Below are positions 1 through 6,664 of a DNA stretch of 64,000 nucleotides, in pieces (position 1 is the stretch's first letter; every line of letters starts with the position of its first letter). The notes below the pieces were generated by a model that saw nothing but the letters and a program-made list of their open reading frames with translations, had not been told where the DNA came from and did no database searches. Source of the stretch: Bacteroides sp. GM023 (GTDB lineage: Bacteria; Bacteroidota; Bacteroidia; Bacteroidales; Bacteroidaceae); assembly GCF_014750685.1 (NCBI RefSeq), contig NZ_JAAXGE010000005.1:558001-622000 (forward strand). The letters are read 5' to 3'. The position numbers and the translations under genes were made by a program.

Positions 1-579
1 TTGGAGACATTGCCCAAAGTGGGGAGTATGCTTTCACTGTTTTTCTATCTGAAGGATTACCCGTGCTTTAATCTTACTCCGCATGAGCAGGAAGTGATTA
101 AGGAGTATCATGTATTTGTGAGAAAGCGGTTGAGGGACAAAGAGGGTACATACCGTAGGGAAGCTGTAATGGGTTTGATGCAGGGTTTTTTCTTCGAGCT
201 TTGCAATATCTTTAATAATCATGCTCCTGTGGCTACTGCTTCGCCTAAAACTAAGACCAGGAAAGAATATATCTTTGAGCGTTTTTATGAATCATTGGTC
301 GAATCTTATCAATCTGAACGTAGTGTGAAGTTTTATGCGGATCAGTTGTGCCTGACGCCCAAGCATTTGTCGGGCGTGGTGAAAGAGGTCAGCGGGAAAA
401 CGGTGGGAGAGTGGATAGATGAGTTTGTTATCCTGGAAGCGAAAGCGCTTCTGAACTCTTCAAGTATGAATATACAGGAGATTGCTGACCGACTGAACTT
501 TGCCAACCAGTCTTTCTTCGGGAAGTATTTTAAGCATTATACGAATATGTCTCCCAAGGAATATCGGAAAAGCCGATAA
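1..579 (+). CDS. AraC-family transcriptional regulator, 5' end outside the window
   Basis: The last ~95 residues form a two-helix-turn-helix AraC DNA-binding domain: a first HTH around YADQLCLTPKHLSGVVK, a linking helix, a second HTH around IQEIADRLNFANQSFFGKYF, and the usual ending SPKEYRKSR. The visible ~95 residues before it would be the end of an effector or sensor domain. Bacteroides proteins of this type are usually near 290 residues and the reading frame is open at base 1, so the start lies upstream and the TTG at base 1 need not be real. It converges on the Crp/Fnr gene. Its target genes cannot be told from this window. Confidence 0.85.
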   Translation: METLPKVGSMLSLFFYLKDYPCFNLTPHEQEVIKEYHVFVRKRLRDKEGTYRREAVMGLMQGFFFELCNIFNNHAPVATASPKTKTRKEYIFERFYESLVESYQSERSVKFYADQLCLTPKHLSGVVKEVSGKTVGEWIDEFVILEAKALLNSSSMNIQEIADRLNFANQSFFGKYFKHYTNMSPKEYRKSR

Positions 580-660
580 TGAAAAGTTTTGACAACGGGG
601 AAAATAATAACTGGTAAAACTAATAACTGTAAAAACCGATAACGGGAAATTCCGTTATCG
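576..660. repeat. Degenerate 16-bp tandem array at the 3' end of the AraC gene
   Basis: Five head-to-tail units begin at 576, 592, 607, 623 and 639 (spacings 16, 15, 16, 16). Each starts ATAAY or ACAAC followed by an A/G-rich stretch. The first unit overlaps the AraC stop codon. The last unit forms the left arm of the hairpin at 637-660. See the findings for the related arrays elsewhere in the window. Confidence 0.55.
637..660 (-). terminator. Intrinsic terminator of the Crp/Fnr gene
   Basis: Inverted repeat CGATAACGG (637-645) and CCGTTATCG (652-660) with a 6-nt loop. On the minus strand the hairpin is followed by GGTTTTT, so it suits the minus-strand gene ending at 676. On the plus strand no T run follows. 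Confidence 0.65.
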
Positions 661-675
661 CAGGCAGGAATGTCA

Positions 676-1260
676 TTATAGAACCCCGGAACGTACGCGG
701 CTCAATGTTTCGGGCGTCATCAGCAGGTAAGAGGCTATGTGTGCCAAAGGAGCCCGTTTGATGATTTCGGGATGTGTTTCAAGCAGGAGATTATAACGCT
801 CGCGTGCAGCTTCAAAACGCCACGAGTCTGCTTTAACCTGTGATACGATCAGGGAATATTCCAGTATTTTCTGATAGAACATATTGATTTCCCAGTTTTC
901 TCTTGCCAGTTTTTGTATCATGTCCCGGGGGAACAGGTAGATAATGCTAGGTTCCAGTGTTTCTACTATCAGTCGCGTAGGAACTTGCTTCAGGAAGCTT
1001 TCAATACACATGACGATACATCCTTCATAGGAGAAGTGTTCGGTAACGTCTTTTCCGTTTTTATAATAGTATTGCCGGAGCATTCCTTTACCGACAAATA
1101 CGATTTCGTGAGCTACTTCTCCTTCATTTAGCGCGATAGCACCTTTAGGGAATTCTTCACGAATCAGTATGCTTTCTATCTGTCGCCTTCCCTCTATACT
1201 CATCTCAGGGAAACGGGAGTTTACAACAGCATTTACTGTTTCTCTTAATAGTGTATCCAT
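676..1260 (-). CDS. Crp/Fnr-family transcriptional regulator
   Basis: A 194-residue protein with a cyclic-nucleotide-binding-like beta-roll (about residues 15-120), a long dimerisation helix and a short C-terminal helix-turn-helix. The recognition helix contains ETLSRV, matching the E-xx-SR pattern by which FNR and CRP relatives read TTGA half-sites. There are no N-terminal cysteines for an Fe-S cluster, so it is not a true oxygen-sensing FNR; its ligand is unknown. The length is normal for Bacteroidetes members. It is transcribed away from a lipoprotein gene. The space between them holds an FNR-like palindrome (1301-1314), which suggests autoregulation and control of the neighbour. Confidence 0.88.
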   Translation of the reverse strand: MDTLLRETVNAVVNSRFPEMSIEGRRQIESILIREEFPKGAIALNEGEVAHEIVFVGKGMLRQYYYKNGKDVTEHFSYEGCIVMCIESFLKQVPTRLIVETLEPSIIYLFPRDMIQKLARENWEINMFYQKILEYSLIVSQVKADSWRFEAARERYNLLLETHPEIIKRAPLAHIASYLLMTPETLSRVRSGVL

Positions 1261-1300
1261 GTCTTTTCTGTCTTGATGTGTGCAAAAATACTAAAAACGG

Positions 1301-1314
1301 TTGACATAAATCAA
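1301..1314. promoter_or_regulatory. FNR/CRP-like palindromic operator
   Basis: TTGACATAAATCAA fits the FNR box TTGAT-N4-ATCAA with one mismatch. It lies 41 bp upstream of the Crp/Fnr-family start codon and 55 bp upstream of the divergent lipoprotein start at 1369. The regulator next door carries the matching E-xx-SR recognition helix. That the two interact is an inference. Confidence 0.5.
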
Positions 1315-1368
1315 GTGTGGTACAAAAAAGATGTATATTTGTCCTTTAAATCAAGATGTAAGACGATA

Positions 1369-2097
1369 ATGAATAAGATAATAGGAGTAGCAGTATTACT
1401 GCTTTGTTTCTGTAGTTGCGCGAGGGATAATGATGCTATTTATTATCCGGTAGGCAACGTGAACGTTGAGAATGGTGGCCCGGCTCTGGAAGATGGAAAG
1501 GGTGAATTGATTGCCCGTAGTTATAATACCGATGATTATGTACTGGATACGATAGCGCAATATCCGGGAGATACTACTCTCGGCAAGTTGACGTTTATGG
1601 TTAATCTGAAAAATCAATTGGCAGGTAAGGAAGCTGAAGGATTTAATGGAATCGGTAAATCCGGACTAACAATGAGCATTGGATACAAGAATGGTAACTA
1701 TCCGGAAGAAAGTCAAATCCCTATCTATACCTCATCAAATGTAACTACCGCTTATGCCATCAAACTCCGTTTAAAAGGAGAATTGACCGTGTCGGGGGAT
1801 GAATGGATGGTCGACTATGTTTATGCCCAACTAGCAAGCCTATTTCAACCATATCCGCCTACGGCCTTCCCGGAAGTCTTCATGTGTAAAGGTGGAGAGC
1901 AATCATTTGCCTATTTCGACTCTTTCCGCAGAACCTGGACATTTGATATTGAGTATAATCGCTCCAATCTTTCTTTTAGCCAGCTATATTTTAACTTATT
2001 CGTAAATTTAGCAGGGCAGAAACGGGAAGACAGAGTCCGGTTGAGGATTGATAAAGATTCTTACTTTGAGATTTATAAATTAAAAGAGGGAATGTAG
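1369..2097 (+). CDS. Uncharacterised lipoprotein
   Basis: I place the start at the ATG at 1369 (242 aa) and not at the in-frame ATG at 1273, because only the shorter form begins with a lipoprotein signal: MNKIIG, a hydrophobic core and the lipobox CFCSC, with Cys17 as the likely lipidated residue. TATATTTG at 1334-1341 is a good -7 box just ahead of it. The mature part shows beta-rich sequence without a motif I recognise. The protein probably sits in the outer membrane facing in or out. The gene is divergent from the Crp/Fnr regulator with an FNR-like box between them. Its last codons and stop lie inside the left arm of the terminator hairpin at 2077-2124. Confidence 0.75.
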   Translation: MNKIIGVAVLLLCFCSCARDNDAIYYPVGNVNVENGGPALEDGKGELIARSYNTDDYVLDTIAQYPGDTTLGKLTFMVNLKNQLAGKEAEGFNGIGKSGLTMSIGYKNGNYPEESQIPIYTSSNVTTAYAIKLRLKGELTVSGDEWMVDYVYAQLASLFQPYPPTAFPEVFMCKGGEQSFAYFDSFRRTWTFDIEYNRSNLSFSQLYFNLFVNLAGQKREDRVRLRIDKDSYFEIYKLKEGM

Positions 2098-2124
2098 TTA
2101 GAACTACATTCCCTCTTTTAATTT
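2077..2124. terminator. Terminator with 23-bp perfect stem overlapping a stop codon
   Basis: Bases 2077-2099 and 2102-2124 are perfect reverse complements with only AG between them. The core GAGGGAATGTAGTT is flanked by A-rich and T-rich ends, so it can terminate transcripts from both sides: the lipoprotein gene on the plus strand and the tRNA genes on the minus strand. The TAG stop of the lipoprotein (2095-2097) is in the stem. Confidence 0.85.
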
Positions 2125-2127
2125 AAG

Positions 2128-2199
2128 TAGTGGGTACGAGAATCGAACTCGTATTACATGCGTGAGAGGCATGTGTCCTAACCGTTAGACGAACCCACC
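2128..2199 (-). tRNA. tRNA-Glu (anticodon CTC)
   Basis: A 72-nt cloverleaf on the minus strand. The acceptor stem pairs GGTGGGT with ACCCACT (one G-U), the T arm is CGAGT-TCGATT-CTCG-like with the GTTCGATTC core, and the anticodon loop is CTCTCAC, giving CTC at 2166-2164. No CCA is encoded. It lies downstream of tRNA-Ser with a hairpin between the two. I find no good Bacteroides promoter of its own. Confidence 0.9.
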
Positions 2200-2215
2200 G
2201 AATTTTGATTGATTT

Positions 2216-2253
2216 AAAAAGAGCTAAGTCCTAAAACTTAGCTCTTTTTTTAT
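2216..2253. terminator. Hairpin with U-tract between tRNA-Ser and tRNA-Glu
   Basis: AAAAAGAGCTAAG (2216-2228) pairs with CTTAGCTCTTTTT (2237-2249) around an 8-nt loop. A and T runs on both sides make it terminator-like in either direction. If the two tRNA genes are one transcript, it may be an attenuator or a processing site rather than a full stop. Confidence 0.6.
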
Positions 2254-2265
2254 TTTGAGATTTAG

Positions 2266-2352
2266 CGGAAGCTGCGAGATTCGAACTCGCGGTACCCTTA
2301 CGAGTACGTCAGTTTAGCAAACTGGTGGTTTCAGCCACTCACCCAAACTTCC
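2266..2352 (-). tRNA. tRNA-Ser (anticodon GCT)
   Basis: An 87-nt class II tRNA on the minus strand. The acceptor pairs GGAAGTT with AGCTTCC, the discriminator is G as usual for serine, the anticodon loop is TTGCTAA, a long variable arm lies around TACTCGTAAGGGTA, and the T arm reads GCGAGTTCGAATCTCGC. No CCA is encoded. A good promoter lies at 2383-2414. Confidence 0.93.
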
Positions 2353-2382
2353 TTGAAACCACATTCTCTCTCAAATGCGATG

Positions 2383-2414
2383 CAAAGATATGGGGAAGTT
2401 TTTGACTATGCAAA
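2383..2414 (-). promoter_or_regulatory. Promoter of tRNA-Ser
   Basis: On the minus strand: TTTG (2411-2414), 20 bp spacer, TATCTTTG (2383-2390). This matches the Bacteroides primary sigma consensus TTTG-N19-21-TAnnTTTG. It lies about 30 bp before the tRNA-Ser 5' end. Confidence 0.8.
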
Positions 2415-2642
2415 TCTTTTAGCAAGAATTTTTTTACGGTTTTTGGAAGATATGAGATAACCTGCTATGTTTCAAATGTTAAACGGAAGAATTTTTTTTC
2501 GACGCTTTTGTTTTTTAGTAGTAAGGGAAGAGGGTTGAAACATATTGACGCTATCCGTTCATTATAGTGACGGTATACTTGTAGGATGGGGTAACTATAT
2601 GGATGGGATAGTGACGCTATGTGAATACAGAAAAAAGGGCAT
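2415..2642. other. Non-coding stretch without recognised features
   Basis: AT-rich DNA between the tRNA promoter and the end of the probable small RNA. Short open frames exist but none has codon use, a start context or a motif that supports a gene. I see no repeat or hairpin of note. Confidence 0.5.
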
Positions 2643-2709
2643 AAAAAAAGGCTATCTATCCCAGACAGCCAATCTTTTGTTAACCTTAAATCTAATACTA
2701 TGAAAAACA
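2643..2709 (-). ncRNA. Probable small RNA A, ~67 nt, 3' of ravA-viaA
   Basis: On the minus strand a consensus promoter (2715-2745) is followed after about 40 nt by the hairpin GGCTGTCT-GGGAT-AGATAGCC (2670-2650) and seven T residues (2649-2643), a strong intrinsic terminator. No reading frame of note lies inside. It begins about 70 nt after the viaA stop on the same strand. Its layout matches small RNA B at 22608-22718. It might instead be only a terminator region of viaA, but the separate promoter argues for an independent transcript. I did not identify an Rfam family. Confidence 0.7.
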
Positions 2710-2714
2710 CAATG

Positions 2715-2745
2715 CAAATATACGGACTTCTGTGGAATTAGCAAA
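2715..2745 (-). promoter_or_regulatory. Promoter of small RNA A
   Basis: On the minus strand: TTTG (2742-2745), 19-bp spacer, TATATTTG (2715-2722). This is a perfect match to the Bacteroides consensus. It has no protein-coding gene downstream before the terminator at 2643-2670. Confidence 0.8.
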
Positions 2746-2780
2746 TAAAACAAGAAAAAACAGATGTTTTATAACATTGA

Positions 2781-4214
2781 TTAAATATTTGATTCTTCAA
2801 TTCTATTTTTATTAAGATTTTCGGCGATTTGAACACTATATTCCCAATATTTATCACATAATTTCAGATAACTGGTTTCGGCGCTTTTGCCACCCAAGGA
2901 AATGGCGTACATCTTTGTCTCTTTTGCTTTCGCCCGTTCTATGCTTTTAGCCAACATATTATCGACGGGACGCATCTCAAAGTCGGATACGGTAATGATG
3001 TCTGCTTCCATGTATCCTTCTTCGCTGATTTTCCGCAAAGCATGAGTGATAACGGGTTCCATATCCGTGCCACCATGAAAAGACTGGCTAAGGAAATCGA
3101 CCAGTCGGTCGAAACTACTTCCTAAATCTGTGATTTCGATACATTCAATATCGTCGGAGAAAAGGATGATGTAACATTTCCGGTGTTGTACTTCCGTCAG
3201 TTCGGCGATGGCGAGCAGGGTTGACTTTGCGATTCTTTCCCGTTCTCCTGCCATAGAACCGGAAGTATCCAGGCAGACGATAAAAGGACCTTCGGCTTCT
3301 TCGGAAACTTCGTTTCCTACTGTTTTCTTGTCGTTGATGGGTTGTTTTTCGTGCGATTGATAGTCGATTACCTGGAGCCGCTTTTCTATGAAACGTTCGA
3401 AGAAGACGGGTTGCAGGCTTTTTTCGGCGAGATAGCAGTACTCGAGAGGAAGAAGGCTGTTTAAGTCGTTTCCTTCACAAATGCCTGTAATATCACTACG
3501 TGTGGCATGGGATACGATTTGTTCCCGATGGATTCCCGCAGTCATTTTGAAACGTTTCCGGCTGCTTTGGTGTTTCTTTCCTAATATTTCCAGCAATTCG
3601 CGAATTACCGGATTCCGCTTGATTGTTTCTTCATATTCAAGGATTTGCTCCGCGATCTGTTTATGGTTACGAAGTAGCCAGACGAGACGTGAACCGCCAC
3701 GCACCGGGAGATTCTTGGAAAGTGACAGTTGACGGCGGTAGAAATCATCGCAGAGCTGCTCGATATGTTCCATTTGGTAGTTGAACTCGTTGTTCGAGAG
3801 TAACGTATTCCATTTTTCGAAAAAGATGGCACGCAGAGCTTTCCATTCTTTCGTGCGCGTACTGATTACGGCGAAACGCTGGAGGTAATACTTAACGTTC
3901 AAGTCTATCAGGTGGTATTTCATGGAAAAAGGATAAGCGCTGTTTTTCAGAAATTGGAGAAATTTGGCGTCGGACGCTTCCTCCATTTCGTGAAAATATT
4001 CCCATTGCGATGCATAGCGGGAGTAGAAGTCCTGCAAAGAAGGTAGTGTATGACGAAAATACAGATGAATATCCGTGTCCAGTTCTTCGGGGCGGATAAT
4101 CAGGTTGTGTAGCTGTTCGTCGTACACATCGTAGGCTATTCCCTGCAATTTCTCGTAATAAATATCTTGCAGGTGTTTGAGCCTAATACTCTCTGTTCTC
4201 TTGTTCATGGGCAT
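2781..4214 (-). CDS. viaA: ViaA-like VWA-domain protein
   Basis: A 477-residue protein with a long helical N-terminal half and a C-terminal von Willebrand A domain. The metal-ion-dependent adhesion site shows DTSGSM (316-321), with HGGTD near 380 and TVSDFE near 408, as in E. coli ViaA (483 aa, GPFIVCVDTSGSM). Its start overlaps the end of ravA by 32 bp, so the two are translationally coupled. In enterobacteria ViaA partners the AAA+ ATPase RavA and the pair has been linked to respiratory complexes, LdcI and aminoglycoside sensitivity. Whether those roles hold in an anaerobic Bacteroides is unknown. The start could also be the ATG two codons in. Confidence 0.88.
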   Translation of the reverse strand: MPMNKRTESIRLKHLQDIYYEKLQGIAYDVYDEQLHNLIIRPEELDTDIHLYFRHTLPSLQDFYSRYASQWEYFHEMEEASDAKFLQFLKNSAYPFSMKYHLIDLNVKYYLQRFAVISTRTKEWKALRAIFFEKWNTLLSNNEFNYQMEHIEQLCDDFYRRQLSLSKNLPVRGGSRLVWLLRNHKQIAEQILEYEETIKRNPVIRELLEILGKKHQSSRKRFKMTAGIHREQIVSHATRSDITGICEGNDLNSLLPLEYCYLAEKSLQPVFFERFIEKRLQVIDYQSHEKQPINDKKTVGNEVSEEAEGPFIVCLDTSGSMAGERERIAKSTLLAIAELTEVQHRKCYIILFSDDIECIEITDLGSSFDRLVDFLSQSFHGGTDMEPVITHALRKISEEGYMEADIITVSDFEMRPVDNMLAKSIERAKAKETKMYAISLGGKSAETSYLKLCDKYWEYSVQIAENLNKNRIEESNI

Positions 4215-5757
4215 GGGCGATGATGCGAAGCTCGTTCCGGTAGTTTTCGATGATATGTGCGGTTTCTCCTAAGATTCGTCTTATCTTGCTTTTCTGTGAT
4301 GAACTCAAGAAAAGATGTTCTTTGGTGTATGCAGTTTCCCGTTCTGAAATCGTCTTGTATTCTGTTTCCATTTGTTGGAGCAGGTCGATGACTTCTTGCA
4401 GGGTAAATTCAAACGGGGTACTTTCATCCTGTTGTGCAGGTAGCGGATCGCAATTATCGTAACATAATAGCGGATACTCCTGGTTGTTGACAAAAACAGA
4501 CCGTCTTCCTTTTCGGAGAGAATAGATGTTCTTTTGTGCGACGTTCCTGTTTTTTACAAAGTCATAGGCTTTCAGGATTTTGTTGACAGGACGGAATTTA
4601 TCTTGCTGGATATAGAATAAACGGTTACTGTCTTTTTTGAGAGACTGATAGTCTGAGGCAAATATAAGCAGATTACCAGCGATATGATAACCTTCGATAC
4701 GATAATAGAATGTATCTACTACCTGAATACCCGGATCGCTGATTTCACGCAGACTATGTTCGGATTTCATATTTTCTTTGAGAGTATCCAGTTTCTGTTC
4801 CAGCCTTTTTTCACCTAGCAGATAGGTGTTGATACCTCGTGCTATGGATTGTTCTACCATTTCTTCAACAATGGGCAGTTGGGATACTTCGTCCCACAGG
4901 CAGGCAGTCATTAAGAGACAATCCGAGAAATGGATTCCTGGAGACTCATTCAGATAGGCAGAAGTGCGGAGCAGGCTCACAATTTTCTTCCAGCGACGGT
5001 CGGATATATAAATCGGCGGTGTATTTTCATCACGTCCTGTATTGTACTGCTCAATTTCCCGTTTGATATTGTGAATCAGTTCGAAGATTGTATAGTGGAT
5101 TCCTACCTTCTCACTTTCAGCTTGTATTTTAGCGTATAATTCATCGTCTATCTGAAGTTTTCCGGGAATTTCGGGTTCGATTTCTTTTGTAGAAGAAATC
5201 ATTTGGTCGAAAGCGTATTCCTGCTCGATGCATCCTACGAATTGGCGGATCAAGAAGCGGTCATACAACGCTTCCAGTCCTTCACCTTTGGCGGGTAATT
5301 CGTTGGAAGCGGCAATCAAAGCTTTCAGAGGAACACTCACTGTGAACTGTCCGTTTCGATATATCTTTTCATTGATAACCGTCAATAGTGAATTCTGAAT
5401 GGCGGGACCTGCCTTCCATATTTCATCCAGGAAAACAATGGCGGCCGTAGGCAAATATCCTTTGGTGATTCGTTCATATGTGTCCTCATCTTTCAATTTG
5501 GATATGGATACAGGGCCGAATATTTCGTCCGGCGTACTGAAACGGGACATCAGATACTCGAAAGCATCCGCATCCTTGAAAGCAAGTTTGAGTCTGCGGG
5601 CTACCAAACTCTTGGCCACCCCCGGAGGGCCTAGCAGGAAGATACTTTCACCTGCCATAGCAGATAGCAGGGAGAGCGCGATGGTATGCTCTTTTTCAAA
5701 TACTCCCTCATTGAGAGATTTTAGTAATTGGGTGATATGGGACTTGATAGACTTCAT
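4183..5757 (-). CDS. ravA: RavA-like MoxR-family AAA+ ATPase
   Basis: Taken from the ATG at 5757 (524 aa); the upstream ATG at 5802 lies next to the -7 box at 5792-5799 and would leave no leader. Walker A is GPPGVAKS (43-50), Walker B IVFLDE (107-112), followed by AASNELP (sensor 1) and SDRRWKK (sensor 2 region). The stretch FEYLMSRFSTPDEIFGP is nearly identical to E. coli RavA. The C-terminal third corresponds to the LARA and second triple-helical region. It is the promoter-proximal gene of a two-gene operon with viaA. MoxR ATPases act as chaperones together with a VWA partner. Confidence 0.92.
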   Translation of the reverse strand: MKSIKSHITQLLKSLNEGVFEKEHTIALSLLSAMAGESIFLLGPPGVAKSLVARRLKLAFKDADAFEYLMSRFSTPDEIFGPVSISKLKDEDTYERITKGYLPTAAIVFLDEIWKAGPAIQNSLLTVINEKIYRNGQFTVSVPLKALIAASNELPAKGEGLEALYDRFLIRQFVGCIEQEYAFDQMISSTKEIEPEIPGKLQIDDELYAKIQAESEKVGIHYTIFELIHNIKREIEQYNTGRDENTPPIYISDRRWKKIVSLLRTSAYLNESPGIHFSDCLLMTACLWDEVSQLPIVEEMVEQSIARGINTYLLGEKRLEQKLDTLKENMKSEHSLREISDPGIQVVDTFYYRIEGYHIAGNLLIFASDYQSLKKDSNRLFYIQQDKFRPVNKILKAYDFVKNRNVAQKNIYSLRKGRRSVFVNNQEYPLLCYDNCDPLPAQQDESTPFEFTLQEVIDLLQQMETEYKTISERETAYTKEHLFLSSSQKSKIRRILGETAHIIENYRNELRIIAHAHEQENREY

Positions 5758-5791
5758 GCGACAGATGATTTCATGTGTTTTTAGTGACGGG

Positions 5792-5799
5792 CAAAGATA
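5792..5799 (-). promoter_or_regulatory. -7 box of the ravA-viaA promoter
   Basis: TATCTTTG on the minus strand, 35 bp before the ravA ATG. No exact TTTG is found at the -33 distance. Confidence 0.55.
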
Positions 5800-5899
5800 C
5801 AAGAATTCTTTGAAATAGACTCCGTCAGATTCGGAAGCTTTAGGGGATTTCCTCCCGACAAGTAGGAATTTTCAGTTTCAGGAGGAAAATTCATTCTAT

Positions 5900-5907
5900 A
5901 CTTTTGT
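5900..5907 (+). promoter_or_regulatory. -7 box upstream of the small lipoprotein gene
   Basis: TACTTTTG, with TTTC at 5876-5879 (20-bp spacer, one mismatch to the -33 TTTG). It lies 57 bp before the ATG at 5964. Confidence 0.55.
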
Positions 5908-5963
5908 CATATCGAAAGATAAATGATAGATAATAATAAATGAACCATTAAAAATAAAGGAAT

Positions 5964-6410
5964 ATGAAAACGAACGCATTCAAATACTTAGGCTTGGCTT
6001 TGATGGCTGTATTGATGGTAAGCTTTACTTCTTGCGAAGTGGAAATTGACAGTTTTTATGATAGCGATAATAATGGCGCAGGATATTACAATCGTTCTGC
6101 CGATTTGTGTAGCCGCACATGGGTAAGTTTCTATCGGGATATGGACGGTAATTATTGCCGTCAGGAACTCGATTTCTTCTTAGACCGTACCGGAATTGAC
6201 TATATACGGGTGGAATATCCTAACGGTGCTGTGGAACAGTTTGAATATAATTTCCGTTGGAGCTGGGAGAATTACGCACAGACTTCTATCCGCATGGCTT
6301 ATGCTCCGAACGATGTTTCATATCTGGATGATGTATATATCGGTGGTAACAGATTGAGCGGTTATTTGAACGGACGGGATAACTTTGTGGAATATCAGGG
6401 AAAAAGATAA
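5964..6410 (+). CDS. Small lipoprotein of unknown function
   Basis: 148 residues. The signal MKTNAFKYLGLALMAVLMVSF ends in the lipobox TSC; Cys25 is followed by EVEIDSFYD. Acidic residues right after the lipidated cysteine are the known lipoprotein export signal for surface display in Bacteroidetes, so it may face outward. The mature part is rich in aromatic residues (RTWVSFYRDMDGNYCRQEL, FRWSWENY) and looks like a small beta-barrel or lipocalin-like fold, though I cannot name the family. It stands alone, divergent from ravA. Confidence 0.78.
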   Translation: MKTNAFKYLGLALMAVLMVSFTSCEVEIDSFYDSDNNGAGYYNRSADLCSRTWVSFYRDMDGNYCRQELDFFLDRTGIDYIRVEYPNGAVEQFEYNFRWSWENYAQTSIRMAYAPNDVSYLDDVYIGGNRLSGYLNGRDNFVEYQGKR

Positions 6411-6611
6411 AAGATAAGAGCAGCAAGCAATAGGTGAAAAGTTGATGGATGTCAATATGCGGGTAAAAAGAGAAAGGATAATAAGGTTAAGACAGAAATA
6501 TCACAGGTATTAAAAACAAAATAATAGGTAAGGCGGTAAAAGGGTTGCCAATAAGATTTCAGGATACAAGAATCAGACCATACATGGGGCGCGAAATGAA
6601 AGCTTAAAAGT

Positions 6612-6642
6612 TTTGAATGGGACTAAATAGTTTTTATCTTTG
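6612..6642 (+). promoter_or_regulatory. Promoter of the AspT-type transporter
   Basis: TTTG (6612-6615), 19-bp spacer, TATCTTTG (6635-6642): full consensus. The leader is short, about 15 nt before the ATG at 6665. The 200 bp between the lipoprotein stop and this promoter show nothing else. Confidence 0.8.
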
Positions 6643-6664
6643 CGCCCTATTAGTTTGAATATAC

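Noticed and set aside
2699..2740. Short plus-strand peptide frame beginning MKNTMQIYG
   Set aside because: It overlaps the promoter and 5' part of small RNA A on the other strand and has no promoter or conservation evidence of its own.
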